A stretch of DNA of 64,000 bases from Portunus trituberculatus (taxonomy: Eukaryota > Arthropoda > Malacostraca > Decapoda > Portunidae), in NCBI RefSeq assembly GCF_017591435.1, contig NC_059276.1, forward strand, positions 6,240,276 to 6,304,275, written 5' to 3'. Under the pieces are notes generated by a model. The model was not told the origin of the DNA, did no database searches, and worked only from the letters and a program-made list of their open reading frames with translations. Both the position numbers and the translations under genes were made by a program. This document shows positions 27,501 through 40,000 of this stretch, piece after piece; position 1 is the stretch's first letter; each line of letters opens with the position of its first letter.

Positions 27501-30500
27501 CCTTCAAAACATCACTAATGAAAGGTATGCATTTTGAAGAACATGAAACTAAGTGTGACATTCCTTTCATTCACTTACCGGTGTGTTGTTACAGACTCTG
27601 ATTGTGTCGTGGATCAAAGCTAACCTGAACGTGTCCATCTCTGGGGAGCTGTGGGACCAGCTGCTGCTCAACCTGTCCTCCCTCACCCACTGGGACGAGC
27701 TCATCAAGGAGTGGGCGGTGAGGACACACTCTTCTTTGTATCAGCTCCAAACAGCACTCTGATGAGGCAGAAGTTCCCTAAATTGCTGGAGTGTATGCTT
27801 ATGTTGTCACTGTAAATTTTTCTGTTTTATGCAAGAGTGACTCTGGTGGGTCATAAAAAGGTATTAGAATATAAACCCCAGTGAGGTACCCATCCCCAAA
27901 GAACAGAAACAAAAGAATTATCCATAAGTGAAAAATTGCCTTGTAACCCCCTTGAAAAAATGCTGTAATCCTTTTATTCATGTCTTATCCCTTCTCTTAC
28001 TCAAAAGAAATATTTTCACAACACTATCTGATGTGTGAGTGTAGACTTGCATGTATTCTTTATTTTTACACTTGCTCACACTCACAGAAAACCCTGGACA
28101 CCCTGACCCGTGTGTTGGCTCGCCACGTGTATGGCCTAGAGCTCAACAACCTGCCGCTGGATCGCATGACAGGACAGCGGCTCATCAAGAGAGGCGCCAC
28201 TAAACTGAGTGGACTGGATGTGAGTGTTCATTGCACCTGTTAGTAATGGTGTTTCGATAGAGCTTGAATTGTAACTGAAATATGTAAGGAATGTCCAACA
28301 CAGCATAGTGTACCTTGTGTCTATTGTGATTGGAGTAGGTGCAAGGTAGGGATCAGTTTTTCAAACGGGTAGTGGGGAACCTGTGTATGTTAGTGTGTGG
28401 CAAGCTGTGTTAAGGTGAAGCTCCCAGGGTGCAGTACGGAGATTCATGAGACTGTTTCTTCCTACCAATGGCAAAGGGAAGTGTGAATGATCTATGAGGC
28501 TTTGTGTTGATGACTATGGGATTGCTAGCCTGATATATAGATACCTAAATGAGAACTTAGGGCAGGAATGAAAGATTATAGCATTGATATCGATCCAGGG
28601 AAAGTACATCATACTCATTCATCTCCACTCAGTCTGTGAGGAGCAGTTTTGCCCGAAGCTGGACCAGTGTGAGGATGGAGCGGCAAGCCAACACCCCCGA
28701 GACCCACAACCCTGGACCCCCAACACTCACCAACCTGCAGGAGGAGACTCACCCAGACCACTCCAGCTCCCATGGTAGGCACACTGCTCTCTATGTCTCG
28801 CAGGGTGTGGTTTTACAGTATCCTTGGTGTTGTCAGCTTGTGTTTCTCCAGTGTTGTTTTGGGAAACTGATATTCTCTTGTATTTCTCTTGATTGGAAAG
28901 AAAGGGTATTATTTTAAGCCTACTTTCAAGTTGTGACTAGACTATATGTAAATTGGTAGCAGATATGATTTTGTTCTGGATGTTTAGAAAAATGTTATTG
29001 TATTCCAACCAGTAATTGAAAAAGGAAGGAAATTTATTGAAGTGTGTTCTTCCCTAAGTGCAGCTTTCAGAAATCATTTTTTATGATGTTCATATACTGT
29101 GTTAGGGAAATGTTATCATGTTATGGCCATTAGTCAAAAAGAAGAGATTATTATGAATTTAACAGGGTAATTGTGTGTAAAGGAGTATTAAGAGAAGGGC
29201 CTTTTTATTCAATTGTTTTTGTTGCCCTTGGCCAGCCTCCCTTCTTACATAAAAAATAATAAATAAATGAGGTGGTATGTGTGATGCTGAGTCTGGCCCA
29301 CAGGGAGCACCGATCGCAGTCCATTTGCCCGCAAGCGTCGGAGCAGCGCTGGTGGTGGCTCCCTCAAGGCCAGCGCCAGCGGCAACGGCAGCAGTCCCAA
29401 GCTGTCCCCCCACCATCCCTCCGACGAGCGGCCCCACACTTCCCACCAGCACCACCACTCCCACCATCAGTCCCACCACCACCACAACAGTCACCACCAC
29501 CACCACCACCATGGCCTGGGGAAGAGGCTGTCACGCTCCCTCTCTGAGTCTAACCTACCAGTAAGGAGACAGTCAGTGAGGGGACACATGCAAGGTAAGA
29601 TCAACATTGCTTTCACAACCTTTATAGAAAGAGGAATAGTGAGTAATACTTAGACCAGGGTAAGATTTCCTTTAAAGAGAAGAATCCTGCCTTTAGGAAT
29701 AGAATTAATGAAGTGTGTTTGTTTGTGCCCCTCCAGATGAGTGTGAGAATCATCGCTTTCTGCATGGCCCACGCTCCAAGTCCCTGGAGACACTGTCGCA
29801 TGGTGGGTCCTCATGCAAGGGAACTTTCACTCCAGCACCATGTCTTATTCTATTAGTGCTACAAAAATGATATCTTACTTCAAACTGAAGAATTTTTACT
29901 TTATGATTGTTACAGCAGATTACTTTCATGCAGTTTTGTAATTTTTGTTTAGTTATTGCCTTATTTGTCTGTCTGGTCTTCATTTTATTGTTGCTTAGTA
30001 ATTGTAATTGTTGGGTTGGCAGATGATGATTCCCGCACTCCCTCACCTTCCCCATCATCTGGAGTGGAGTCCTCGTCTATGAAGGACTCACCAATGCAGA
30101 TAGAGCTTGGAGGAGACACTACCAGCATTGGTGAGTGTGTTGGAGGCTCACCATTGACATATACATATAAGGCTCTAGGGTTTCCTTGGATACTGTCTGT
30201 GCTGCAATACCTTACCCATTGTAATTAACATAGTAACACATCACATTAGGGAACATGTCAGCCTTGTCGCTCTCACACCCTTGGTTCCTCAGACACACTG
30301 GAGGGAGGGCTGTCGTCTGAGCAGCGTTCGGTGATGTCTGGCGGCACAGTGCGGGGATGGCTGCCTGACGTGGCTGTGGTGCTGTGGAGGAGACTGCTAG
30401 GACTCCTCGGTGATCCTAATGATGTGGCCTCCCCTCAGATCCATGCACAGATATTCAAGTACCTCTCAGACCTCACAGAGACACTGGTCAAGGTACGGGA

Positions 30501-31275
30501 GCTTTACTTCTCTCTTTCTCTTTCTCTCTCTATCATTGTTCTTATATTACGTGCAAAAAGATGAAAAAAAAAAAAAAAAAACCTGAAGATGCTAGTCCCA
30601 GATGATTTTTCAAAACTAATATGTTAAGTTATAAGGAGTGTCTTGAAACTTTTTTCCCCTTGTGTGTTTGTAGGGTTAGGTAAGATTTATTATTTTCTAC
30701 TTTTTTTGTAACTGATTATCATGATTTTCTGGATCTTTTATACTCTTTGCACTCATAATTCTCTTTGGTAGTGCATTCTGCTATAGTATTACTGTATTTG
30801 ATGTGTGTATTGTCTTTGTGTGTGTGGGTGTATTTATCTCTTAACCTCTTCAGTACCATGACATGTCTTCATATTTATTCTGGTTACTATTTGGGGATTT
30901 TATACAGCTTCAGAAACTTATGTTGGGATTGAAATAATGAAGACTGGCCGTTAATCTTCTGACTGCCATAGACCCTTCCTAATGTAAATAAAATCATCTA
31001 ATTATACCCAAAATTCATGGTAAAATTGCATCCCAGTACTGATGGGATCAATACTTTTAGTTCAGCCTATACTGTGCACATTAAGACTAACAGATCAGTC
31101 TTACATTGTAGCAGACTGAGTTGATCTCTTATAAACACCTGACCACTGATGCATTCTTCCCCCTACAGCTGCGCAACAACCAAAGTATCTCCTTGGACAA
31201 CCAGAGTAGCCCAGAACCACCAGAACTCATACCTCCCCTCACACTGGTGGCTTCGTGGTGCTTCAGGGTGAGTGA

Positions 31276-31346
<71 letters not shown>

Positions 31347-34300
31347 GAAAAGGTTAGGAATGTGAGCCTTGGCCAAGCTACTTCTAACCACACAGGAATG
31401 CCATGTCTTGCAATAAATTAACAAAGAATGATAAAAGAAGGGAAAAAAAAATTGTATAGTTATTGATGGGGCTGAGTGTGAATGATGTGTGATGGTTTGT
31501 CTGGGCTGTCCTGCATAGATGGCTGGCCTGGAATGTAGATAGCTTCTTTGAGTAATTTTGTCTTCTCTAATTACCATATTTTTTCAGCGCTATTTGTGTT
31601 TTTTTTTTTTTTTTTTTTACAAAGCATAGGCATATTAATAGCTCAAAATGTGTCTTAAGTCACTCCTTGTCAGAGCTTCATATGACCTCACTGTTTTGAC
31701 TCCAGGGTAATGAATGCATTCTCCTCCACTGACAGGCCCTCACACTGCCTCCTGCCTTCCGCCGAGGCAAGACCATGGCCTACAGGCTGCTGTGCATCAT
31801 GATGGTGCGGCGACATGACATAGCGCCACCAAGGGACATGATCACTCACTTCTACCGAGTCCTGCATCAAGGGCTGGTGGGGCAAGACCAGGTGAGGCCA
31901 CACTCTTCCCTCATCCTGATTGTTGGGAAGAACTCAATAAATTATGTGAGCTAATTTATTTTCCACTTGTTTTGATGTATTCAGAAGGGTATTGATTGTT
32001 GTGGTTCCTGCAGGAGGTGATCAACACGCTGGTGGCGGAGTGTGGGCCGAGCTTCTTCTCCCTTGGTTTGCCGGGCTCCTCCATGCTCACCCTCGACTTC
32101 ATCTTTGCCACCAACACTGTCATCACATCTGTGGATCCTAAAATTGTAAGTTCCTACTCTGATTTATTTTTCCTTTCTTCTCTTGTTTTCCTTTCTTCTG
32201 TTTTCTTTCCCTAGTGATTGTCTTGTTATGATACATAATAGTTATGAAAATTTCTTGTATATCACCATCCAAATTTTTATCTTCACCCTCTTGCTTAATC
32301 CTTCCTCAATCTTTTATTTTTTATTCACAGCAGTCACCCAAAATGGAAGCCCTGAGTCTGCTTGGGTCACTGCTGCCGCTGTCATCGCTGTACCCGTCCA
32401 TGCCTGTGCTCCAGCCCGCAGCCTCGGACCTCACCCTCATGAACTGCTCTGATGTCAAGGTATGGGAGGCAGGAGGAGTTTTTTAAGGAGAGTTTCTAAT
32501 GCTGTAATAATTTTGCATCTCTACCACTTGTCAAAGTTCAAAAGTACACCTCTTTTAATGATACCCTTAATTTTTCAACTGTTTAATTTTAATACTTCTA
32601 TCCATCTGTTCTTTATACATGTGATATTTTTTATATATAGGCTGCTTAGGTTTAATTTTTTTACCATCATAAATTGCAGCTTCTCATAATTATTCGTTCA
32701 CCACTGACTCATGTTTATACCTTGTCTCATCTAGCAGCCATTATTTAGTTTATTATTATTTTTTTTTATATATTTATTTATTTTTTCCATACACACACCA
32801 TTAGCTCTATGCCTCCACATCCATCTACTTTTTTTTTCCCACACATCACTTCCTGTTCATGTACTCATCACACATAAATACCTTCCCTTATGCATCATCC
32901 TTCTCCTTCCCTCCACCCATCACATTTTTTGCATACACTGTTTTACACATGTCCCTTGCTTCATCCTGGCACAGGACCACCTTGTCAACGTGCTGCTCAA
33001 GAGTGGGAAGCGTGATGGGTGGTGGCGGACAAGGTCACTTGCCCTTTCCACCCTGGCCATTTACCTCTACCACGAGTTGGCCCATCAGACCTTCCACACC
33101 AAAGTCAATGAAGCCATCAATGTGCTTCTGGCTTCCCTCAAGGTTTGAATGCTTCCTCTATTGAACTTTGATTTTCAGGGGCAAGGGGCACTGCAAGCCT
33201 CTGCCTGTCCCTCCATTCATCCCTAGCATGTCAAGAAGTTTGTTTGTTGCTGTTTTTTTTATTCACAGGCTCACCTCTCTAATTGAAGAAGCATTAAATT
33301 TGCACTTGCTTAAGATATTTTGAGTTTTTACAGTGTTTTGAAAGAGGTGAGATTTAATGCCTCATGAATGCTTTATGTGACACCATAACTGAGTCTGTGC
33401 ATGAGTAATGTACTGAAGCTGTGCATGGGTTACTGAGGCAGAGCAGTGTAAGTAAGCAAGGCATCATTCACTTGCAGAATTTTAGCAGTTTTGTGAGGTA
33501 GACTATTAGTGTTGTGATGTATTGTTATTTGTGGTGTTAAGTAGCTAGTGTTTTTACCCTTGTAGTTGTGTGAACATTTGCAAGTAGCCTGTGAATTGTG
33601 TGGTTTGATTAGAGATGTTAGTCATTCGTCATCACAGAGTAGTTTTTTAAGTTATGTTATGACTTATTTTGCTTATTAACAGTGGCCTACATGTGTGGCA
33701 TAATCCAGAGAGTTTGTGTGTAACCCTAATGACCTAATACCCTCCTGTCCCCATTGGCAAGTAATCCATTCCCTGCTGCTGTCCCTGCATGGCGAGACTG
33801 ATGAGTATTTTGCATTCTAGCAGGCAGTACCTCCCCAGCACCACACCAAGCATTTCATCCAGAGTACCGAGGTATAGCCTGCCTTAATGTGCCGTGTTGT
33901 GGTGGTGGTGGTGCCCTTGTCTGTCCATGTGTCCCCTCTTGTCTCACTCATTAGTGGGAACCTTTCAGCAGCTTTCTATTGATTTCAGGGCTTCTTATAT
34001 GCTTCTATTGGGCAGTAATGTTATATTTGTTTGTGTACTCCTGCAAGTCTTATGTCACCAAAGGCCTTCTTTCTTCCTCCTTTCTGTTGACAATTTGGTG
34101 GTTTCTGTGGTCTAAATGGGTGATGGCTGTGTTCTTGTCTTCATCTGTGTACATCCTCAAGTCTGGAAACCACTGAGGATCCTCTGTCTTGATATTTGTG
34201 CTTGTTCACTAAGGCCATGCACTCACTTCACAGGACGTCACTTGTTTCTGCTTCTCACAGTGGGTTTTTGTGGTAAGGCTGTGCTGAGTGTAGTGAAGGT

Positions 34301-36986
34301 GAAGCTCTGTTCCTGGAAATAAATCCCCTTGAACAGACAAAACAGTTGCTTAGTATGGGTTATACGTGTTTGGTTTCCTTCGTTGAGATGTAAAATTTTT
34401 CTTTTATCAGATATGCTAAATATGATCCTGTGGGTTGCACTTTCTCTTCCTACCATGTTATTGTTTTTTATTATTATTATTTCTGCATCCAGCTTGTGGT
34501 ACATTTTACTTAGTTATGTTGGGCAGTAAGACTCGGGTTGAAGGAAGTGTATGTTGACAAGGAGACACAATAACACTTGATGTATAGGTAGGTAAGTAAC
34601 ATGTCCCTGTGGTGAGAGGGAGAAAACATGTAGCTATTGATTGTACTAGAGTAATCAAGAAGGAGCTGAAGTTTTAAATCCTTAACATATAAAATATAAA
34701 ACAACTGCAAATAAACAGCACAGCTCAGCCTTACAGTGCATGACCAGAACCACTCATATTCAGTAGTAAGTAATTGATTATACTCCAGATGACACACCCA
34801 ACCACATTAGAATGACAGCTAAACAACACACTGACATAACACTCACTCACTCTCACCCGCATCTAGTAGTGAATTAGACAAACCCATTCACAACACTAGC
34901 TAATGTATCTGTATCACCTCAAGATTGGACGGTTGGTGGGTCAAGTTGCTGCTGACCTGCTGCTGCTGCTCTGTGATCACTCTGAAGCCTTCCTCACACA
35001 CTACCCGGACATCCCTGCCAGGATAATACAGGTGAGATGCTGCTCTTTTGTGTAAGATAATAAAGGCACTGCATAAACCCACTTGACAAACATAATAGCA
35101 CTCATGAAACTTTTGGTGTAGAAGGTGACAGTTTCAGCATGATGTAAGTCAAAATGAAGGATTGTTTGCTGTGTTGGGAGTAAAATGCAATACCAGTGAC
35201 AGACATTAAGAAAAAAGACACTGCATAGACCCACTCAACTGACATATGGTAGCTCATGAATCTTGTGGTGTTGGTGACAGTTTTAGTTTGATGTAATTCT
35301 CAAAATGGATGATTGCCTGCCATGTTAAGACTGAAAAGCAAGACCAGTGATAGACATTAAGGAAAAGGACACTGCATAAACCCACTCAACTGATATATGG
35401 TAGCTCATGAGTCTTGTGGGTGATAGTTTTAGTCTGGTGTCTCAAAACAAAGAATTGTCTTGTGTTAAGAGTGAAATGCAAGACCAGTGATAGACATTAA
35501 GTGAGGGGTGTATAGCATTAATATATAGATTTACTGACTGGTTAACTGTGACTGGAGAACATCAGGAAAGAGATCATGTTGTCCTTAACCATAGAGTACC
35601 TTATAACCTATCCAACAATGTAGAAATGACATAAACAAAATACTATAGGTGTTGTGCCAGACCCTGGGGACCATTGGGACAGACCAGAACCTCACCGGGA
35701 GTGCTGAAGGCAAACATTTGGTGCTGTCCTGCCTCTTCTGCTTGGCTGAGTGGGTGATGCGCATGCCTCACCAGGTCCTGATCCAGCCAGCACAAGACCG
35801 CAAGCCTCTCCTACAACATGTCTTCAAGGTGAGGGACTAGACCACCACAGCAGGAAATGTGACTAGTTAGAAGTGCATACATTGATTTATCAATTAGAAT
35901 TGGATATGTGGAAATGAAAACGAAGGAATAAGGATGTTGACAAGTTTGATCAATGTAAATTGTTAAGGATGTTAGTATGGAGGTAAGATATAAAGAAGGA
36001 TAAGTTTAATTTTAAGAGTATCATAAAAGATCAAGTAAATACAGAAATAGGAAGGGACATGTGAAAATTTGAAAGGAAAAAGTTGAAATCTGAGCTCTAT
36101 TAAAGCACAGGACAGAGATACAACAAAAGACTCTAATTATTAACTCATTTCTCAAGACAAAAAAGGATAAAGGTTTAAAGAATAAAGCAGATGAAAGAAA
36201 TGCAGAAGCAAGGAACACCACTAGGAAAATATTCAGAACAGTGTTGGACTATCACAGTTTAGTGCAGTGGGATAGGTAATAAACACACAACACCTGCCAT
36301 GACTCTCCCTCAGGTGCTACACATTATAACCAGCGGGAAGAAGAACGGCCACTTCAGGTCCCCCAACATTGAGGTGCTTGACTTTGATGCTCAGGTGAAG
36401 GAGGAAGCAAGCAGGACACTGGACACTGCTGCCAGGGGGGACTCTCTCAAACGGTCCACCTTCACTCAGCCTTGTACCTCCACCATCCAGCTAGCAGCCA
36501 AGTCTGTGAGTGGTGTATTAAACTGTGTCTTGTTTAGCGGAGATTAAGTTTTGATGCTCATGATAGTTAGTTCTCTTATTATTAGCTTGATTTTTGTTCA
36601 TAATGTGAACATCTTCATGTTCATAATCAGACAAACATTCCATTAAATTGAGATTGTAAGGATTGTTTTGGTGTTTCTTTTAACAAATACTGGTGCACCT
36701 CAGATCACCAGCCACATCATGAACCACCTGTGGCACTTCCCCCTGGGTGTGGGAGCCCAACGACTTTCCTCCCTGGTAGTGGAGGGAGACGACGTGCCAG
36801 GACTCTCCAGCGACGAACTCTCCTCTGAGGTGTTCCTGTCGCCGCATGTCCAGCTGTTTGCCCTCAATCAGTCATGTCTGCTGTCCCTGGTGCAGCTGCC
36901 AGCCCTGCAGGTGCCTGGGGGAGCTGCCACTGTGGGTTTCAAGACTCCAAATTCTGAAGTACGTTTTATAGCCTAGAACTTATGGC

Positions 36987-37030
<44 letters not shown>

Positions 37031-40000
37031 CTCCCTACCATGTGGTCTTTTCACGAAAATTTATGGGCTAAAGGGGATATTTTTTGAGGTACCTCCTATC
37101 TCAAAGGCCACCTGCTAGGAAACCGTTGCCCCGAGTGAGGAAGCCCAACCTACACTCGGACCGTGGACGGGATTCGAACCCGTGCGCTTGGAGACCCCTC
37201 GGACTCCAAAGCACGCATGGTTCCACTGTACCACGGCGGCCCCTCATGTAGGCATTGATTGACAGGTGTAAAGCACTGTCACCTCTGTAGCCTTTTTTAA
37301 TTTAGTTGCCCTTGGCCAGTATCCTTTGTACTTAAAAAAAATAATAATGGTAAATAAATATAAGGTCATACAAGAAGTGAAAATTAACCAACTTGAAGGA
37401 AAATGCAGGTTTTTCTTGATTCGTTGTTCTTTTTCTCTCAGCTTCTTATTGATTTGTTTGTTTCAATTTAACAAGTTCGTGTTTTTAAAGTATTACCTGG
37501 TATCTGATATTTTCATGTGATATTCAGGGTTTTCTCATTACCTCTGTTTTATAATGTGTTGCCAGAGAGTGAGAATACTGCCACTGTATTGTATTCTTTG
37601 CTTACTGAAAGATGTGACAGAGGAACAAAGTGAGGTGGTTAGGAGCCTCTTCTCTTCTCATAAACAGGAGCCTCCCAGTGTGGGATCGCCAGCCTGGTAT
37701 ATGGATAGACAAATGTTACAATAGAAACTAAACATTTTTCTTCCCTCCCTCTGCAGGTGAGACTCATCTTGCGGGACTTGTCAGGGAAGTTCTCCTGGGA
37801 TGCCTCGCTGCTCTACGCCCCGCCTGATGAGTGTGTCCAGGAGCAGCCCAGCCAGAAGCACCCTCCTCACCCACCCCACTCCCCACACCAGCCCACACAG
37901 GCACAGATGACACAACAGCAGCAGACCACCATCACCTCTGTGGTAAGTTGCACCCTCTTAATGTTGAAGGGTAATGACTGACTGTGTGTGTGTGTTTGTG
38001 TGCTATCAAGGAAGGTGTGATTGGGCATTACATTATTACTTTAGTTTGTATAATTTTGACTAAACTAGCTACATAAACATAGAATATCAATGACAAACTA
38101 AGACATATCTACTACTTATATATTGCCAAATGTATAAAAAGAATATTTGAAACCTGCTCAATTACCCAAGGCAGCAATAATGTGTTTTGGTGCTACAGTA
38201 AATGATGTCAACAAATATTATCCTTGCAGACCACAAACTTCCAGACAGGTGCCATCCCCTCCCCAACGGGCCTGGGGGTGCCATTCAGCCTTGCCACAGC
38301 CCTAGACACTGGCCGGGATGACACCATGTCCTCCTCGCTGGTGGTGACGTCCCCACCGCGCCACACCCTGCGTCACCGCCCGCCAGGTGTGCTGCCCACC
38401 CATGAGGACTCAGCAGAGGACCTTGACAACCTGGATGATGTGAGTGGGTCTTTTTCATCATCTGAGCAACACTCCATGCCTGCCTTGCTCCTTTGGACTG
38501 TTTCTTTGTTGCTGATCTAGTTCAGTGCTTGTCTGTCTTTTCATAATCCTTAACCTCCCTCCTTACAGCTGCTAAGTTACATTGGTTACACAAGTCCTGA
38601 GGTGCTGGAGCAGTTTGGCCATGCACTGAATGAGGCTGTTGGTCCGCCACTGACTCTGCCCATTGAGGCACAGCACGACGCCATCTCCTCCATCCTGAAC
38701 CAGCGCAATGTGGAGAGCGACTTCTTCACCAGACACTCCATTGATCCCAAGTGAGTCAAGGCTTACATACACTCACTGATCCTTTCCTTCCATTATTTAT
38801 CAGGTTTTGAAAGACAGCAAACATTTAACTCACTGGTCCTTTCTGTGTATTAATTTTCAAGTTCTGGAAGACAGCATACATTTATAGACCACTTCATGAC
38901 TATTGTGTGGTAGTTTTTTAGGTATGGACAAAAGTAGTGGTCTTAACCTTAACCCATTCAGTATCATGACGTGTTTTCATATTTACTCTTCTTGCTATTT
39001 GGTGATTTTATACGTGTTTTCATATTTATTCTTCTTGCTATTTGGTGATTTTATACAGCTTCAAAAGCTTATGTGGGGATTAAAATTATGAAGACTCAGG
39101 CTGCTAAACTTCTGATCTACATAAACCCTTCATAATGTCAATAAAAACGTCTAATCATACCCAAAACTCGTGGTAAAAATATGTCCCAGTACTGAATGGG
39201 TTAACTAGAGTGAAAAGGACTGACATTTGACATTTAGACTTATTCTTTTCTTTTTATAGTTCCCAAGTTTGAAAAGCAGAGAGCAAACATTTATAGACTG
39301 CTTAGGGACTATTTTAATTTCTCAGTCCTAAAGGCAAGTGTTAAACATATGTTACTTATCTCTCCTTTATAATATTTCCTAGTACGGCTATTTTCTAGAT
39401 GGAGGCAGAAATAGTGTTCACAATATTAGCATCATATTGTTGTGGTGCCATAACTCAAAATGTGTTCCCTCCACAGCATGGTCTGCCCTAGCTCCCACTG
39501 CCCAGCCCCAGTGGAGTCCAGGTCAGCCTTCCAGTTGGGCCGTCTTCTGTTTGACCAGCTTGGCCTTGGCTCGTGGGAGAAACGGCAGTCCATCTTTACT
39601 CTCAAGAAGAACGACAAACTTCTGCGAGAATTGAAGAATCTTGACAATCAGGTGAGATGGGGAAGATCACTGACATTTGGTAAGGATGTAGTATTGTATT
39701 GTTCAAATAGGATGCAGATGTTACTTGAGTCATGTGAACTAAGAAATTGATAGTGAATGACCATATGTTCTTATGCTTTGTTGCAGAAATGCCGGGAGAC
39801 ACACAAGATGGCGGTGATCTATGTGGCTGAGGGACAGGAGGATAAAATGTCCATTCTCAGTAACAGTGGAGGCTCGGCTGGCTTTGAGGTGAGGGAACTT
39901 ATCGTGAGGTAATTTTTCATATATTTATCAAATAAGACCATCCTATTAAAGCACATGGGCTAAGAGTGTGAATGATGTATGTGAGTGTGTGTTGGTTTGT

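Noticed and set aside
37155..37243. A functional tRNA gene on the minus strand
   Set aside because: The A and B boxes are present, but the acceptor ends do not pair, the sequence continues into a non-tRNA body and it ends in poly(A). It is a SINE.
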